Assembly: GCA_024518585.1 (NCBI GenBank) | Contig: JANIHI010000003.1 | Span: forward strand, 62,001-126,000 | Direction of reading: 5' to 3' | Source of the DNA: Methanolinea sp. | GTDB lineage: Archaea; Halobacteriota; Methanomicrobia; Methanomicrobiales; Methanospirillaceae | DNA length: 64,000 bases | Shown here: positions 16,271 through 23,390 of the stretch, one piece after another | How the letters are laid out: every line of letters starts with the position of its first letter | How positions within the stretch are numbered: the first letter of the stretch is position 1 | Program-made: the position numbers and the translations under genes | The notes under the pieces: generated by a model | Databases searched by the model: none | Told to the model about the DNA's origin: nothing | What the model saw: the letters and a program-made list of their open reading frames with translations, nothing else

Positions 16271-16507
16271 TTAAATGTTACTCTTTCCGCGCTTGGGCGG
16301 GTTCATCGCATCCTCCGGGGTCTTGATGTCCGGGCGGATGTGGGTCATCGGGAAACACTGGTACTCTTCACAGGCACACTGGGGGCATTTTCTCAGATCC
16401 TGTTCTGCCTTGTCGAGCACGAACTCACGCCCGCAGTCAAGGCAGACATACTTGCCGGGACCGACTTTCTGCCCGGCTTTCACGTTCTCGGTCAGATCTA
16501 TCACCAC
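16271..16507 (-). CDS. Zinc-ribbon / rubredoxin-like small protein
   Basis: 78 residues, GTG start at 16507. Two cysteine knuckles, Y-V-C-L-D-C-G at about 20-25 and R-K-C-P-Q-C-A-C near 40-46, are separated by about 16 residues with F-V-L-D-K. This is the pattern of a zinc ribbon or short rubredoxin. The tail is polar. TATA-like GATAAATAA (about 16529-16537, reverse strand) lies about 25 bases before the GTG, so the transcript may be leaderless. It is the first gene of the reverse-strand redox run, 148 bases before desulforedoxin. Whether it binds Fe or Zn is open. Confidence 0.75.
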   Translation of the reverse strand: MVIDLTENVKAGQKVGPGKYVCLDCGREFVLDKAEQDLRKCPQCACEEYQCFPMTHIRPDIKTPEDAMNPPKRGKSNI

Positions 16508-16656
16508 GGAACTACATAGTAGCAGACATTATTTATCACTTTTGTTCTTGCCCCTCTAATCGCGAAATATCGCATTTTATGGAAAGATTTGGCAGTTCCT
16601 TATTTCCCCTCCCCGCACCCACTGGGATTATGTAGGGAGGCGTTCCATCTCGTTCC

Positions 16657-17259
16657 ATGGGATTCCGGATCGTGGGGGTGCTCGGCAGCCCCTTGGCCGG
16701 CGGAAACACGGCAAAGCTGCTCGAAAGGGCACTTGCAGGTGCCCGGGACGCCGGGTGCGAGGTCGAACGGATCGACGTGTATGACCTTACGTTCCGTCCG
16801 TGCAGGGAGATCTTCTACTGTCGCGAACACGAGACCTGCGCCATGAAGGACGACATGATCCCCGTGTACAGGGAGTTCGCGGAACTGGACAGCCTCATCG
16901 TGGCGACACCCGTCATGACCATGGGGATTCCGGGAGCGTTGAAATCCTTCATGGACCGGTTCCAGGTCTTCTTCATGGCCAAGTACATGAGGAAAAAACC
17001 CCTCGTCCCGGAGGAGAAGAGGGCCCATCGCCGCGGCCTTTACATCGGTATATCGGGGATGGCAGTCCCGTACGTCTTTGACGGTGCAAAGCTCACGATG
17101 AAGGCCTTCTTCTCCATAATCGACGTGGAATACTGGGACGAGCTGCTGACGAATGACATGGACACGATACGCGACATCTCCACCCGCCCCGACATCCTCG
17201 ACGCGGCCTACCGGAAAGGCTTTCGCCTCGGGGAACTCCTCCACCAGGAAGGCCCCTGA
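16657..17259 (+). CDS. Isf-like flavoprotein with incomplete cysteine motif
   Basis: 200 residues; FMN loop G-S-P-L-A-G-G-N-T at 10-18 and overall similarity to the Isf pair at 13.6-14.9 kb (P-x-M-x-M-G-I-P-G-A-L-K-S-F-M-D-R). Aligned with those, its cysteines are C49, C55 and C61, while the second ligand (position 52) is Ile in C-R-E-I-F-Y-C. A standard four-Cys 4Fe-4S cluster therefore cannot form from this motif alone. It may bind a 3Fe cluster, use another ligand, or act as a plain flavin reductase. It converges on radC with one base between. Confidence 0.87.
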   Translation: MGFRIVGVLGSPLAGGNTAKLLERALAGARDAGCEVERIDVYDLTFRPCREIFYCREHETCAMKDDMIPVYREFAELDSLIVATPVMTMGIPGALKSFMDRFQVFFMAKYMRKKPLVPEEKRAHRRGLYIGISGMAVPYVFDGAKLTMKAFFSIIDVEYWDELLTNDMDTIRDISTRPDILDAAYRKGFRLGELLHQEGP

Positions 17260-17260
17260 A

Positions 17261-17929
17261 TCAGAGCAGGCCCTTCTCCCGGAGGCTCGTGTACCCTGAC
17301 CGGGCCACGATCACGTGGTCGAGGAGCCTGATCCCGAGGATCTCCCCTGCCTCCTTCAGCTGCCTCGTTATGGAAAGGTCCTGCTGGCTCGGCTCCAGGG
17401 ACCCGGAGGGGTGGTTGTGGACACAGACAACTGCCGCAGCCCGGTCCGTGACTGCATCGGCGTATACTTCGCGGGGGTGGACGAGGCTGTGGTTCAGGAG
17501 ACCGACGGTGATGGTCCTCCTCTCGATCACTTCGTGGGCACCATTGAGGGTGATACACACGAAATGTTCCTGGTTCTTCCCGTTGAGATCTGCAACCAGG
17601 GGGAGGATATCGGCAGGGCACTGGACGCGTGTCCGCGACCCCTCCTCATTGCGCAGGTACCGCCGTGCGAGCTCGAGCGATGCGAGTATCTGCGAGGCCT
17701 TGCTCTGCCCGACCCCCGGGAGTCTGACCAGGTCGTCGTACGAGATATCTCCCCCCCGCTGCGAAAAGAGGCGTGCGATATCCTTTGCCAGCGAGAAGAC
17801 GTCCCGGTCCGGCGTCCCGTGGCCGATGATCGCGGCGATCAGTTCGTTGTCCGAGAGGGCCCGGGCGCCCTTGTGGGCAATCTTTTCCCGTGGCCGGTCA
17901 CAGCTGGCAAGCTCGCGCATCCGCTTCAT
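17261..17929 (-). CDS. radC: RadC family protein (JAB/MPN domain)
   Basis: 222 residues, close to bacterial RadC. An N-terminal helix-hairpin-helix region (L-P-G-V-G-Q-S-K-A-S-Q-I at about 70-80) precedes a JAMM metalloprotease-like fold with V-H-N-H-P-S-G-S-L-E-P-S-Q-Q-D (zinc ligands His, His, Asp). R-E-K-I, L-S-D-N-E-L-I-A near the start are family hallmarks. Its old link to DNA repair is disputed and biochemical function is unknown. RadC is mainly bacterial; methanogen copies probably come from transfer, which is inference. It is monocistronic between two convergent or divergent redox genes. Confidence 0.93.
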   Translation of the reverse strand: MKRMRELASCDRPREKIAHKGARALSDNELIAAIIGHGTPDRDVFSLAKDIARLFSQRGGDISYDDLVRLPGVGQSKASQILASLELARRYLRNEEGSRTRVQCPADILPLVADLNGKNQEHFVCITLNGAHEVIERRTITVGLLNHSLVHPREVYADAVTDRAAAVVCVHNHPSGSLEPSQQDLSITRQLKEAGEILGIRLLDHVIVARSGYTSLREKGLL

Positions 17930-18118
17930 GGAATCGTGGAAAGAACGGTGGGAGCCTGACGATAAAAAAGGGGATGGTTCATCCCCCGTGGATCCCGGCC
18001 ATGTAACCCGGTTTTTCTCTTCACCCGGTCATCACGTGGCACCATGACCACTGGCCCACCCCTCCCTGGCCCCACCGGGATGGATATGTTTTTACACCGC
18101 CCCTCCCGATGTATGACC

Positions 18119-18619
18119 ATGGCAACGATGGAAAATGCAATGGAGGCTTTTGCAGGCGAATCGCAGGCAAACCGCAAGTATGCTGCATTCGCCGAGCAGG
18201 CCGAGTCGGAAGGGTTCAGGAATATCGCACGCCTCTTCCGGGCTGCATCCGAGGCCGAGGCGATCCATGCAAAGAAGCTCCTCAAGGCGATGGGAAAGAT
18301 CCATTCCACGAAGGAGAACCTTGCCGGCGCCATCTCGGGGGAGACCCACGAATATACCGAGATGTACCCCGGATTCCTTAAGCAGGCCGAGGCCGAGAAG
18401 AAGAGTGATGTTGCCCTCGTCTTCACCTACGCGATGAAAGCCGAGGAGGTGCACGCCACACTGTACAGGGAGGCCCAGAACAACCTCAACCATGGCCAGG
18501 ACATGTCGAACCGGACGGTTTACCTCTGCCCCGTTTGTGGGAACATCTTCCTTGGCAACGCCCCGGAGAAGTGCCCTATCTGCATGGCAGTGCGCAAGGT
18601 CTTCAAGACAGTGGAGTAA
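18119..18619 (+). CDS. Rubrerythrin
   Basis: 166 residues from the ATG at 18119 (MATMENAMEAFAGESQANRKY); an ATG two codons earlier (18113) is also possible. A four-helix ferritin-like domain carries the di-iron ligands (E-S-Q-A-N-R-K-Y, E-A-E-A-I-H, E-Y-T-E-M, K-A-E-E-V-H). It is followed by a rubredoxin domain with C-P-V-C-G and C-P-I-C. Rubrerythrin reduces H2O2 to water in anaerobes. A TATA-like TTTTTA (about 18089-18094) lies 25-30 bases before the ATG with no ribosome site, so the mRNA is probably leaderless. It is followed by the glutaredoxin-reductase fusion 110 bases downstream. Confidence 0.95.
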   Translation: MATMENAMEAFAGESQANRKYAAFAEQAESEGFRNIARLFRAASEAEAIHAKKLLKAMGKIHSTKENLAGAISGETHEYTEMYPGFLKQAEAEKKSDVALVFTYAMKAEEVHATLYREAQNNLNHGQDMSNRTVYLCPVCGNIFLGNAPEKCPICMAVRKVFKTVE

Positions 18620-18729
18620 CCCAAAACCTAATTTTTCCCTGTGCCCGCTCTCCGGATACCCGGGACCCGGGGAAGACCCGGATCCCGGTGTGACACCTTT
18701 ATTAGCCATTCCATTCAAACCCCCCAGAC

Positions 18730-19881
18730 ATGCCCAGGGTGACTGTCTATTACACCCAGAACTGCCCCTATTGCCGCATGGCAAAGGCGTACCTGGAACG
18801 ACACGGCGTCGACTACATGGCGATCGACGTTGGTTCCGACCGGGAACAGGCCAAAAAGATGGTCGAGCTCTCGGGGCAGTACGGTGTTCCGGTCATCACC
18901 GTTGATGACGAGGTCATCATCGGCTTTGATGCCCAGAGGTTGAACGAACTCTTTGGTACCGCAAAGGGAGAGGACGTCACCGACGTCCTCATCATCGGTG
19001 CCGGGCCCGCAGGACTGACCGCCGCGGTCTACTGCTCGCGCAAGATGCTGAAAACAACAGTCGTCTCTGAGAACATCGGGGGGCAGGCCCTGGAGAGCTG
19101 GGCCATCGAGAATTACATGGGGTACCGGATGGTCTCGGGGGCCGACCTCATGCAGAAGTTCGAGGAACAGGTCAGGAGCGAACAGAACATTCACCTCGAA
19201 CTGGACCGCGTCCGGTCTCTCCAAAGAGAAGGGGACCTGTTTGTCGCAGAAACCGCGACCGGCAGGACAATCCTCGCAAAGACAGTGATCCTTGCCCAGG
19301 GCAAGAGACCCCGCAAGCTCGGCGTCGAGGGAGAGGAGCGGTACCTCGGGCGGGGGCTCTCGGTCTGTTCCACATGTGACGGCCCCCTCTTCCGCGACAA
19401 GGTCGTTGCCGTTGTCGGGGGTGGAAACTCGGCCTTGCAGACGGCAATCGAGATGAGCAAGATTGCCCGGCAAGTCCACCTCATCGTCCGGAGCACGATA
19501 AAGGCTGACCCCTCCTACGTGAAGCAGTACGAGGAGAGGAAGAATATCACGACGTACCTCCACCACACCGTCTCTGGCCTCCAGGGGAACGGGATGCTGA
19601 CCGGTATCACTGTCCGGGACGAAAAGAGCAAAAAAGAGACGACGATTCCCCTCGACGGGGTCTTTGCAGAGATCGGCTGGATCCCGAACACCGATTTCCT
19701 GGACGGGCTCGTGCCCCTCAACGACCAAAAAGAGGTGATCATCGACATCAACTGCACCACGGCGACCCCCGGCCTCTTTGCAGCAGGGGACGTGACAAGT
19801 ATCCGGACAAAACAGATTATTACGGCCGCGGGGGAGGGTGCCAAAGCAGCCCTCGAGGCCTATGCCTACCTCACCCGGTGA
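18730..19881 (+). CDS. Glutaredoxin-AhpF/thioredoxin reductase-like fusion flavoprotein
   Basis: 383 residues. Residues 1-78 are a glutaredoxin domain with C12-P-Y-C15 and G-V-P-V-I-T. Residues 83-383 are a thioredoxin-reductase fold: FAD loop I-I-G-A-G-P-A-G, redox pair C213-S-T-C216-D-G-P-L-F, NAD(P) loop V-V-G-G-G-N-S-A-L, and G-L-F-A-A-G-D-V-T. The end, K-Q-I-I-T-A-A-G-E-G-A-K-A-A-L, is closest to bacterial AhpF rather than TrxB. AhpF has a two-fold thioredoxin N-terminal domain; a single glutaredoxin takes its place here. The H-R-R-x3-R motif for NADPH is absent (V-R-S-T-I-K-A-D), so NADH or another donor is possible. Probable partners are the peroxiredoxin and rubrerythrin. Confidence 0.92.
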   Translation: MPRVTVYYTQNCPYCRMAKAYLERHGVDYMAIDVGSDREQAKKMVELSGQYGVPVITVDDEVIIGFDAQRLNELFGTAKGEDVTDVLIIGAGPAGLTAAVYCSRKMLKTTVVSENIGGQALESWAIENYMGYRMVSGADLMQKFEEQVRSEQNIHLELDRVRSLQREGDLFVAETATGRTILAKTVILAQGKRPRKLGVEGEERYLGRGLSVCSTCDGPLFRDKVVAVVGGGNSALQTAIEMSKIARQVHLIVRSTIKADPSYVKQYEERKNITTYLHHTVSGLQGNGMLTGITVRDEKSKKETTIPLDGVFAEIGWIPNTDFLDGLVPLNDQKEVIIDINCTTATPGLFAAGDVTSIRTKQIITAAGEGAKAALEAYAYLTR

Positions 19882-19883
19882 CC

Positions 19884-21116
19884 TTATTTTTCCCCCGCTT
19901 CCCCTTTCCGGAAGACGACAATCCTGTTTGTGTTCGTCCCGGAGGAATTGTTGTCTACGCCCCAGATGTGGGAAGTCTTCGTAAAGGGCTGGGTGTTGAC
20001 GAAGACCCTCTCGCAGGTGAAACCGGCCCGGACACCGAGGGGGATAACAACCTCGTCGAGGCACAGGGTTCCCCGCCGGACCTCCCCCACCTCAAAGGCG
20101 ACGTATCCCCCCTCCCGGGTGATGCGGAAGAGCTCCTGGAACGTCTGCTGCATCACGCGTTTCCACTCGGGCAGCGACCGGGTGACCGTGATCCGCTTCT
20201 CGGTTGCCTCCGTGTCGATCCCACAGAACCAGCACCGCAGCCAATTGTCCTTCGAGTACTGGACCACGTCAAGGAACGGGGGTGATGTGACGGTGAGCTG
20301 CACGGAGCCGTCAGGGATAGGTGGGGTCTCCCGTGCGTCACTCGAGAGGAAGAGGCCCGTCTCTCCCGCCACACGGAGCCGGGCCCTCTCTTCTGGCGTC
20401 ACGGTCCTCAGGAGCGATCGTGTCTTTTTCACAATGAGCTCTTTTGTGTCCCTGTATTCCGGGACCTGACCGCGTTCCCTGTTGATCTTTGCCTGGCGTT
20501 CCGGTAACACAGCCTGGTTGGGGGGGAGCGTATAGACCGAGAAGAAACCGGGAGAGTGCCCTGTCAGGCGGTTCGTTGCAACCATCCTGATCCACTCGTC
20601 GAGGGTGTCGAGGGACCCATCCTCCTCGCGGGAGAGGAGGTAGGTGCGCAGGGAAACGATCTCGGCCTCTGTCCGTGCGTGGTAGAACATGGAGAGGTCA
20701 GGCCCGGTTCCCGCCCCGCGGTCACCGGGCGGGATCTCCCCCAGCCGTGCGGCGACCTCGGGCACCGTGGGGAGGAAGAACCGTGGACGGGTCAGTAACC
20801 GGGAGAGCGGGTTGATATCGTTTGCAATGACGCGCCTCCCCCGGAGTCCGGCCTCGATGACCGTTGTGCCACGCCCGCTGAAGGGGTCATAGACGCAGTC
20901 CCCCTCGCGGGTGTACATCTCGATGAAGAAAGCCGGGAGCTGGGGCTTGAAACAGCCCCTGTAGGAGACCTCGTGGATCGAGGAGGCCTGCCTCTGCCCC
21001 GATGTCCAGAACTCACCATGGATCCTCTCCACCCGTGTCCCCCAGATGTCCAGGTGTTCCCTCGTCGTGACTGTCTCCGGGAGCCTGGCGCCGGACAGGG
21101 AGGTATGCAGGGTCAT
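19884..21116 (-). CDS. Solitary DNA methyltransferase (N4/N6 amino-methylase)
   Basis: 410 residues from the ATG at 21116. The AdoMet loop D-P-F-S-G-R-G-T-T-V-I-E-A is near residue 60, and the catalytic T-S-P-P-F-L-D is near residue 260. This order (AdoMet loop first, catalytic motif later) is that of alpha/gamma-type amino-methylases, with a roughly 180-residue segment between that may hold target recognition. Similar TSPP enzymes methylate N4-cytosine or N6-adenine. No restriction endonuclease, specificity subunit or vsr gene is adjacent, so it is an orphan in this window. A long frame upstream of the start merely mirrors the divergent gene. TATA-like CTTTATC lies about 30 bases before the ATG. 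Confidence 0.9.
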   Translation of the reverse strand: MTLHTSLSGARLPETVTTREHLDIWGTRVERIHGEFWTSGQRQASSIHEVSYRGCFKPQLPAFFIEMYTREGDCVYDPFSGRGTTVIEAGLRGRRVIANDINPLSRLLTRPRFFLPTVPEVAARLGEIPPGDRGAGTGPDLSMFYHARTEAEIVSLRTYLLSREEDGSLDTLDEWIRMVATNRLTGHSPGFFSVYTLPPNQAVLPERQAKINRERGQVPEYRDTKELIVKKTRSLLRTVTPEERARLRVAGETGLFLSSDARETPPIPDGSVQLTVTSPPFLDVVQYSKDNWLRCWFCGIDTEATEKRITVTRSLPEWKRVMQQTFQELFRITREGGYVAFEVGEVRRGTLCLDEVVIPLGVRAGFTCERVFVNTQPFTKTSHIWGVDNNSSGTNTNRIVVFRKGEAGEK

Positions 21117-21222
21117 TCCAGTGGGTATGGGGTATTCCCAGCCGATAAAGATCACCCTTTTTCCCGCGTCTCCCGGGGCGGCCATCCCCCTTATGTGGTG
21201 CAAGAGACCATCCCTCTTTGTA

Positions 21223-21774
21223 ATGAACGAGCAGGCCCGCAAGATCGTGCACCTCGTCTTTGGCGTGGCCATTGCGGCTGCCATCTTCCTGCTCCCCCGG
21301 GACTCTGCCGTGACGCTCCTTGCGGCCGGTCTCCTTGGCGGTTTCGTCCTCGTCGAACTCGTGAGGTCCGGCTGGCACGTGCCCCTCGTCTCCTTCCTCC
21401 TTGCCCGCCTGGAACGCGAGGGCGAGTTCCCCGGGAAGGGCGCCATCACGTTCACTGTCAGTTCCCTCTTCTGTGCCGCCGCCTTCCCTGCCCCCGTTGC
21501 AGCGTCAGGGGTCCTCACGCTCGCAGTCCTTGACTCTGTGTCGGCCCTTGCCGGGATGCGCTGGGGGCGGTACAGGGTGAACGGGAAAAAGACGGCCGAG
21601 GGTTTCCTGGCCGGGGTATGCCTCAACACTCTTGCCCTCCTCGTCTTCCTCGACCCCGGCAGGGCATTTCTCGCCTCGCTCTGCGCAGGGGTGGTCGAGG
21701 TCCTCGGGCCGCTGGATGACAACCTGCTCATCCCCCCCGCAGTCTCCCTCATCCTTGTCCTCACCGGGGTATAG
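21223..21774 (+). CDS. Polyprenol/diacylglycerol kinase-like CTP-transferase family membrane protein
   Basis: 183 residues from the ATG at 21223 (MNEQARKIVHLVFG). About five to six membrane segments. The family signatures E-x-x-R-K-I-V-H near the start, and L-D-S-V-S-A-L-A-G-M-R-W-G-R followed by N-G-K-K-T-A-E-G, match the SEC59/VTE5 dolichol and phytol kinase group, which uses CTP to phosphorylate isoprenoid alcohols. In an archaeon it may supply dolichyl phosphate for protein N-glycosylation or recycle phytol-like lipids; substrate is inference. The longer open frame from 21046 starts inside the divergent methylase and is rejected. Confidence 0.83.
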   Translation: MNEQARKIVHLVFGVAIAAAIFLLPRDSAVTLLAAGLLGGFVLVELVRSGWHVPLVSFLLARLEREGEFPGKGAITFTVSSLFCAAAFPAPVAASGVLTLAVLDSVSALAGMRWGRYRVNGKKTAEGFLAGVCLNTLALLVFLDPGRAFLASLCAGVVEVLGPLDDNLLIPPAVSLILVLTGV

Positions 21775-21836
21775 GGTGCACTTTCCCCCCGCATCCTCCA
21801 TGTTTATCTCTCCGTGCCGGTAAGTACCCCACAGCA

Positions 21837-23066
21837 ATGGCAACGGGAAAGGCCGCTTACCTCCGGTCGATCACCAGGCCAGCCATGGGTAGGTCCCGTC
21901 CCGTGGGAAAGACGATGGAAGGGGCCACGCCCCCCGCCGTCTTCATCGGGAGCTGGAACTACCCCAAGGTCTACGCCGGGCCGCTCGTTGCACCCGTGCA
22001 GGAGGAATGCGGGATCATGGACACTCCCGAGTCCTGGATCCCGTCGGGCTGGTCCCAGGAGGAGATCCTCTCCTGCCGCCTCGACCTCGTCCGGGGAAAG
22101 AAGTTCCACGAAGTCAGCCGTGTCGATGACCCTTTTGCACTCCGGCTTCAGGAAGTCGTCCTCTCATCCACCTCGCTCGAGAGCGAGGTCTCCTTCCTCC
22201 AGGCCCCGTTGGGATCTTCTTTGAGCGAGGAGTTCATCCCCTTTGGTCCCAGTGCCCCCCTGGAGGACTTCCATGCCGAGAGCAGCCGGTTTGAACCGAA
22301 CCTGGAACGCTGCTACTATGACGGGGACCTTTCGGCAGGAGAGGCAATCGTCGACCTCCAGTCCAGGGGGGTACCCTTCTCCCGGATCCAAAAGGCCCTC
22401 TCTGTCGGTGCCCTGGGAGTAGGACGGAAGAGGCGGTTTGTCCCGAGCCGGTGGTCGATCACCGCCTGTGACATGGTTCTTGCCGACCACTTCCTCCGGT
22501 CGGTGAAAAGGAACAGCCCCATCGATTCCGTCAGGGTCCACGAGTTCTCCAGCCTCAACAACCACTATGCCGTCATCCTCGTCCCCGGTCCCTGGCAGTA
22601 CGAGTGGATGGAGGCATTTCTCCGGGTCCGCGGGGAGGAAGAGGTCATCTTCGCGGACCACGAGGGGCCGGGAGGAAAGAGGGAATACTCCCAAGTCGGC
22701 GGGTGCTACTACTCGTGCAAGATGGCAGTGCTCGAGGCCCTTGCCCGGGAAGGCCTCCAGGCAGGGGCAATCGTGCTTCGTGAAGCCCGGAAAGGCTACA
22801 TCCCTCTCGGTGTCTTCAATGTCCGGGAGAATGTCCGGCATGCCATGCTCCAGCCCGCCAGGGAATTCGAGGACCTCAAAAGTGCCCTTGCCGATGTTTC
22901 CTGCAGGATGGCTCTCCCTGTCGGGAGGTTTATTGCTGAAAGCACGCTCCTTGCCGAGCGGTTAAAGGGTCGCCAGGCAACCCTCGACTCCTTCGGGAAA
23001 CGGGAGAGGCCAGGGCTGGAGTCAGACCCCGCGTTGCCGGGCATTCAGTCAAAGACGATCCGGTAG
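21837..23066 (+). CDS. nreA: DNA repair protein NreA
   Basis: 409 residues. It matches the archaeal Nre family (former DUF650/DUF651): P-P-A-V-F-I-G-S-W-N-Y-P-K-V-Y-A-G-P-L, S-R-W-S-I-T-A-C-D, and the later G-C-Y-Y-S-C-K. No N-terminal zinc finger is present, which fits the NreA group. A PCNA-interacting box Q-x-x-L-x-x-F is visible near the C-terminus (R-Q-A-T-L-D-S-F-G-K-R). Nre proteins are linked to DNA-damage tolerance (mitomycin C) in Haloferax. It follows the kinase-like gene by 62 bases. Its last 22 bases are overlapped by a convergent small reading frame. Confidence 0.93.
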   Translation: MATGKAAYLRSITRPAMGRSRPVGKTMEGATPPAVFIGSWNYPKVYAGPLVAPVQEECGIMDTPESWIPSGWSQEEILSCRLDLVRGKKFHEVSRVDDPFALRLQEVVLSSTSLESEVSFLQAPLGSSLSEEFIPFGPSAPLEDFHAESSRFEPNLERCYYDGDLSAGEAIVDLQSRGVPFSRIQKALSVGALGVGRKRRFVPSRWSITACDMVLADHFLRSVKRNSPIDSVRVHEFSSLNNHYAVILVPGPWQYEWMEAFLRVRGEEEVIFADHEGPGGKREYSQVGGCYYSCKMAVLEALAREGLQAGAIVLREARKGYIPLGVFNVRENVRHAMLQPAREFEDLKSALADVSCRMALPVGRFIAESTLLAERLKGRQATLDSFGKRERPGLESDPALPGIQSKTIR

Positions 23067-23269
23067 AGCGCTTCCATTGCAGCCCGGGCGGCGCTTTCGC
23101 TGTTTTCATTCACGGGGAGGATGAATTCCGGTCTTTCCGGGAGGGGACGGCCGCGTGTGACGGTCCGTTCCGGCAGGTTGTAAACAACGTCTTCGATCTG
23201 TACGATACCGGGAGCAAGGATGTATGCCCGGAGGGGAGGTACCTTGAAGGGAAGCCACGGGTTGGTCAT
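23045..23269 (-). CDS. Small hypothetical protein overlapping the nreA 3' end
   Basis: 74 residues, ATG 23269 with AGGGG about ten bases upstream. No recognised domain; a short proline-rich N-terminus (N-P-W-L-P-F-K-V-P-P-L) and C-terminal helix (A-A-R-A-A-M-E-A-L-Y-R-I-V). Codon choice looks like a real gene. It fills most of the gap between nreA and tfrB. Function unknown. Confidence 0.5.
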   Translation of the reverse strand: MTNPWLPFKVPPLRAYILAPGIVQIEDVVYNLPERTVTRGRPLPERPEFILPVNENSESAARAAMEALYRIVFD

Positions 23270-23390
23270 GGGAATCCAACCCCTCTCTTGGTCCCCGGGA
23301 CGAAAAATGTTGTTACCAGCAAAATTCCCGGGGAAGGTTTGTCCAAATGCCCAGGAATATCCTGGCGGTGATGGGGGGAAATGGTTGTGT

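Noticed and set aside
18715-20064. 449-codon reverse frame opposite the Grx-AhpF gene
   Set aside because: Antisense shadow; the forward frame carries all flavoprotein motifs.
21117-21794. N-terminal extension of the DNA methylase
   Set aside because: It is antisense to the divergent kinase-like membrane protein; methylase similarity begins near the ATG at 21116.
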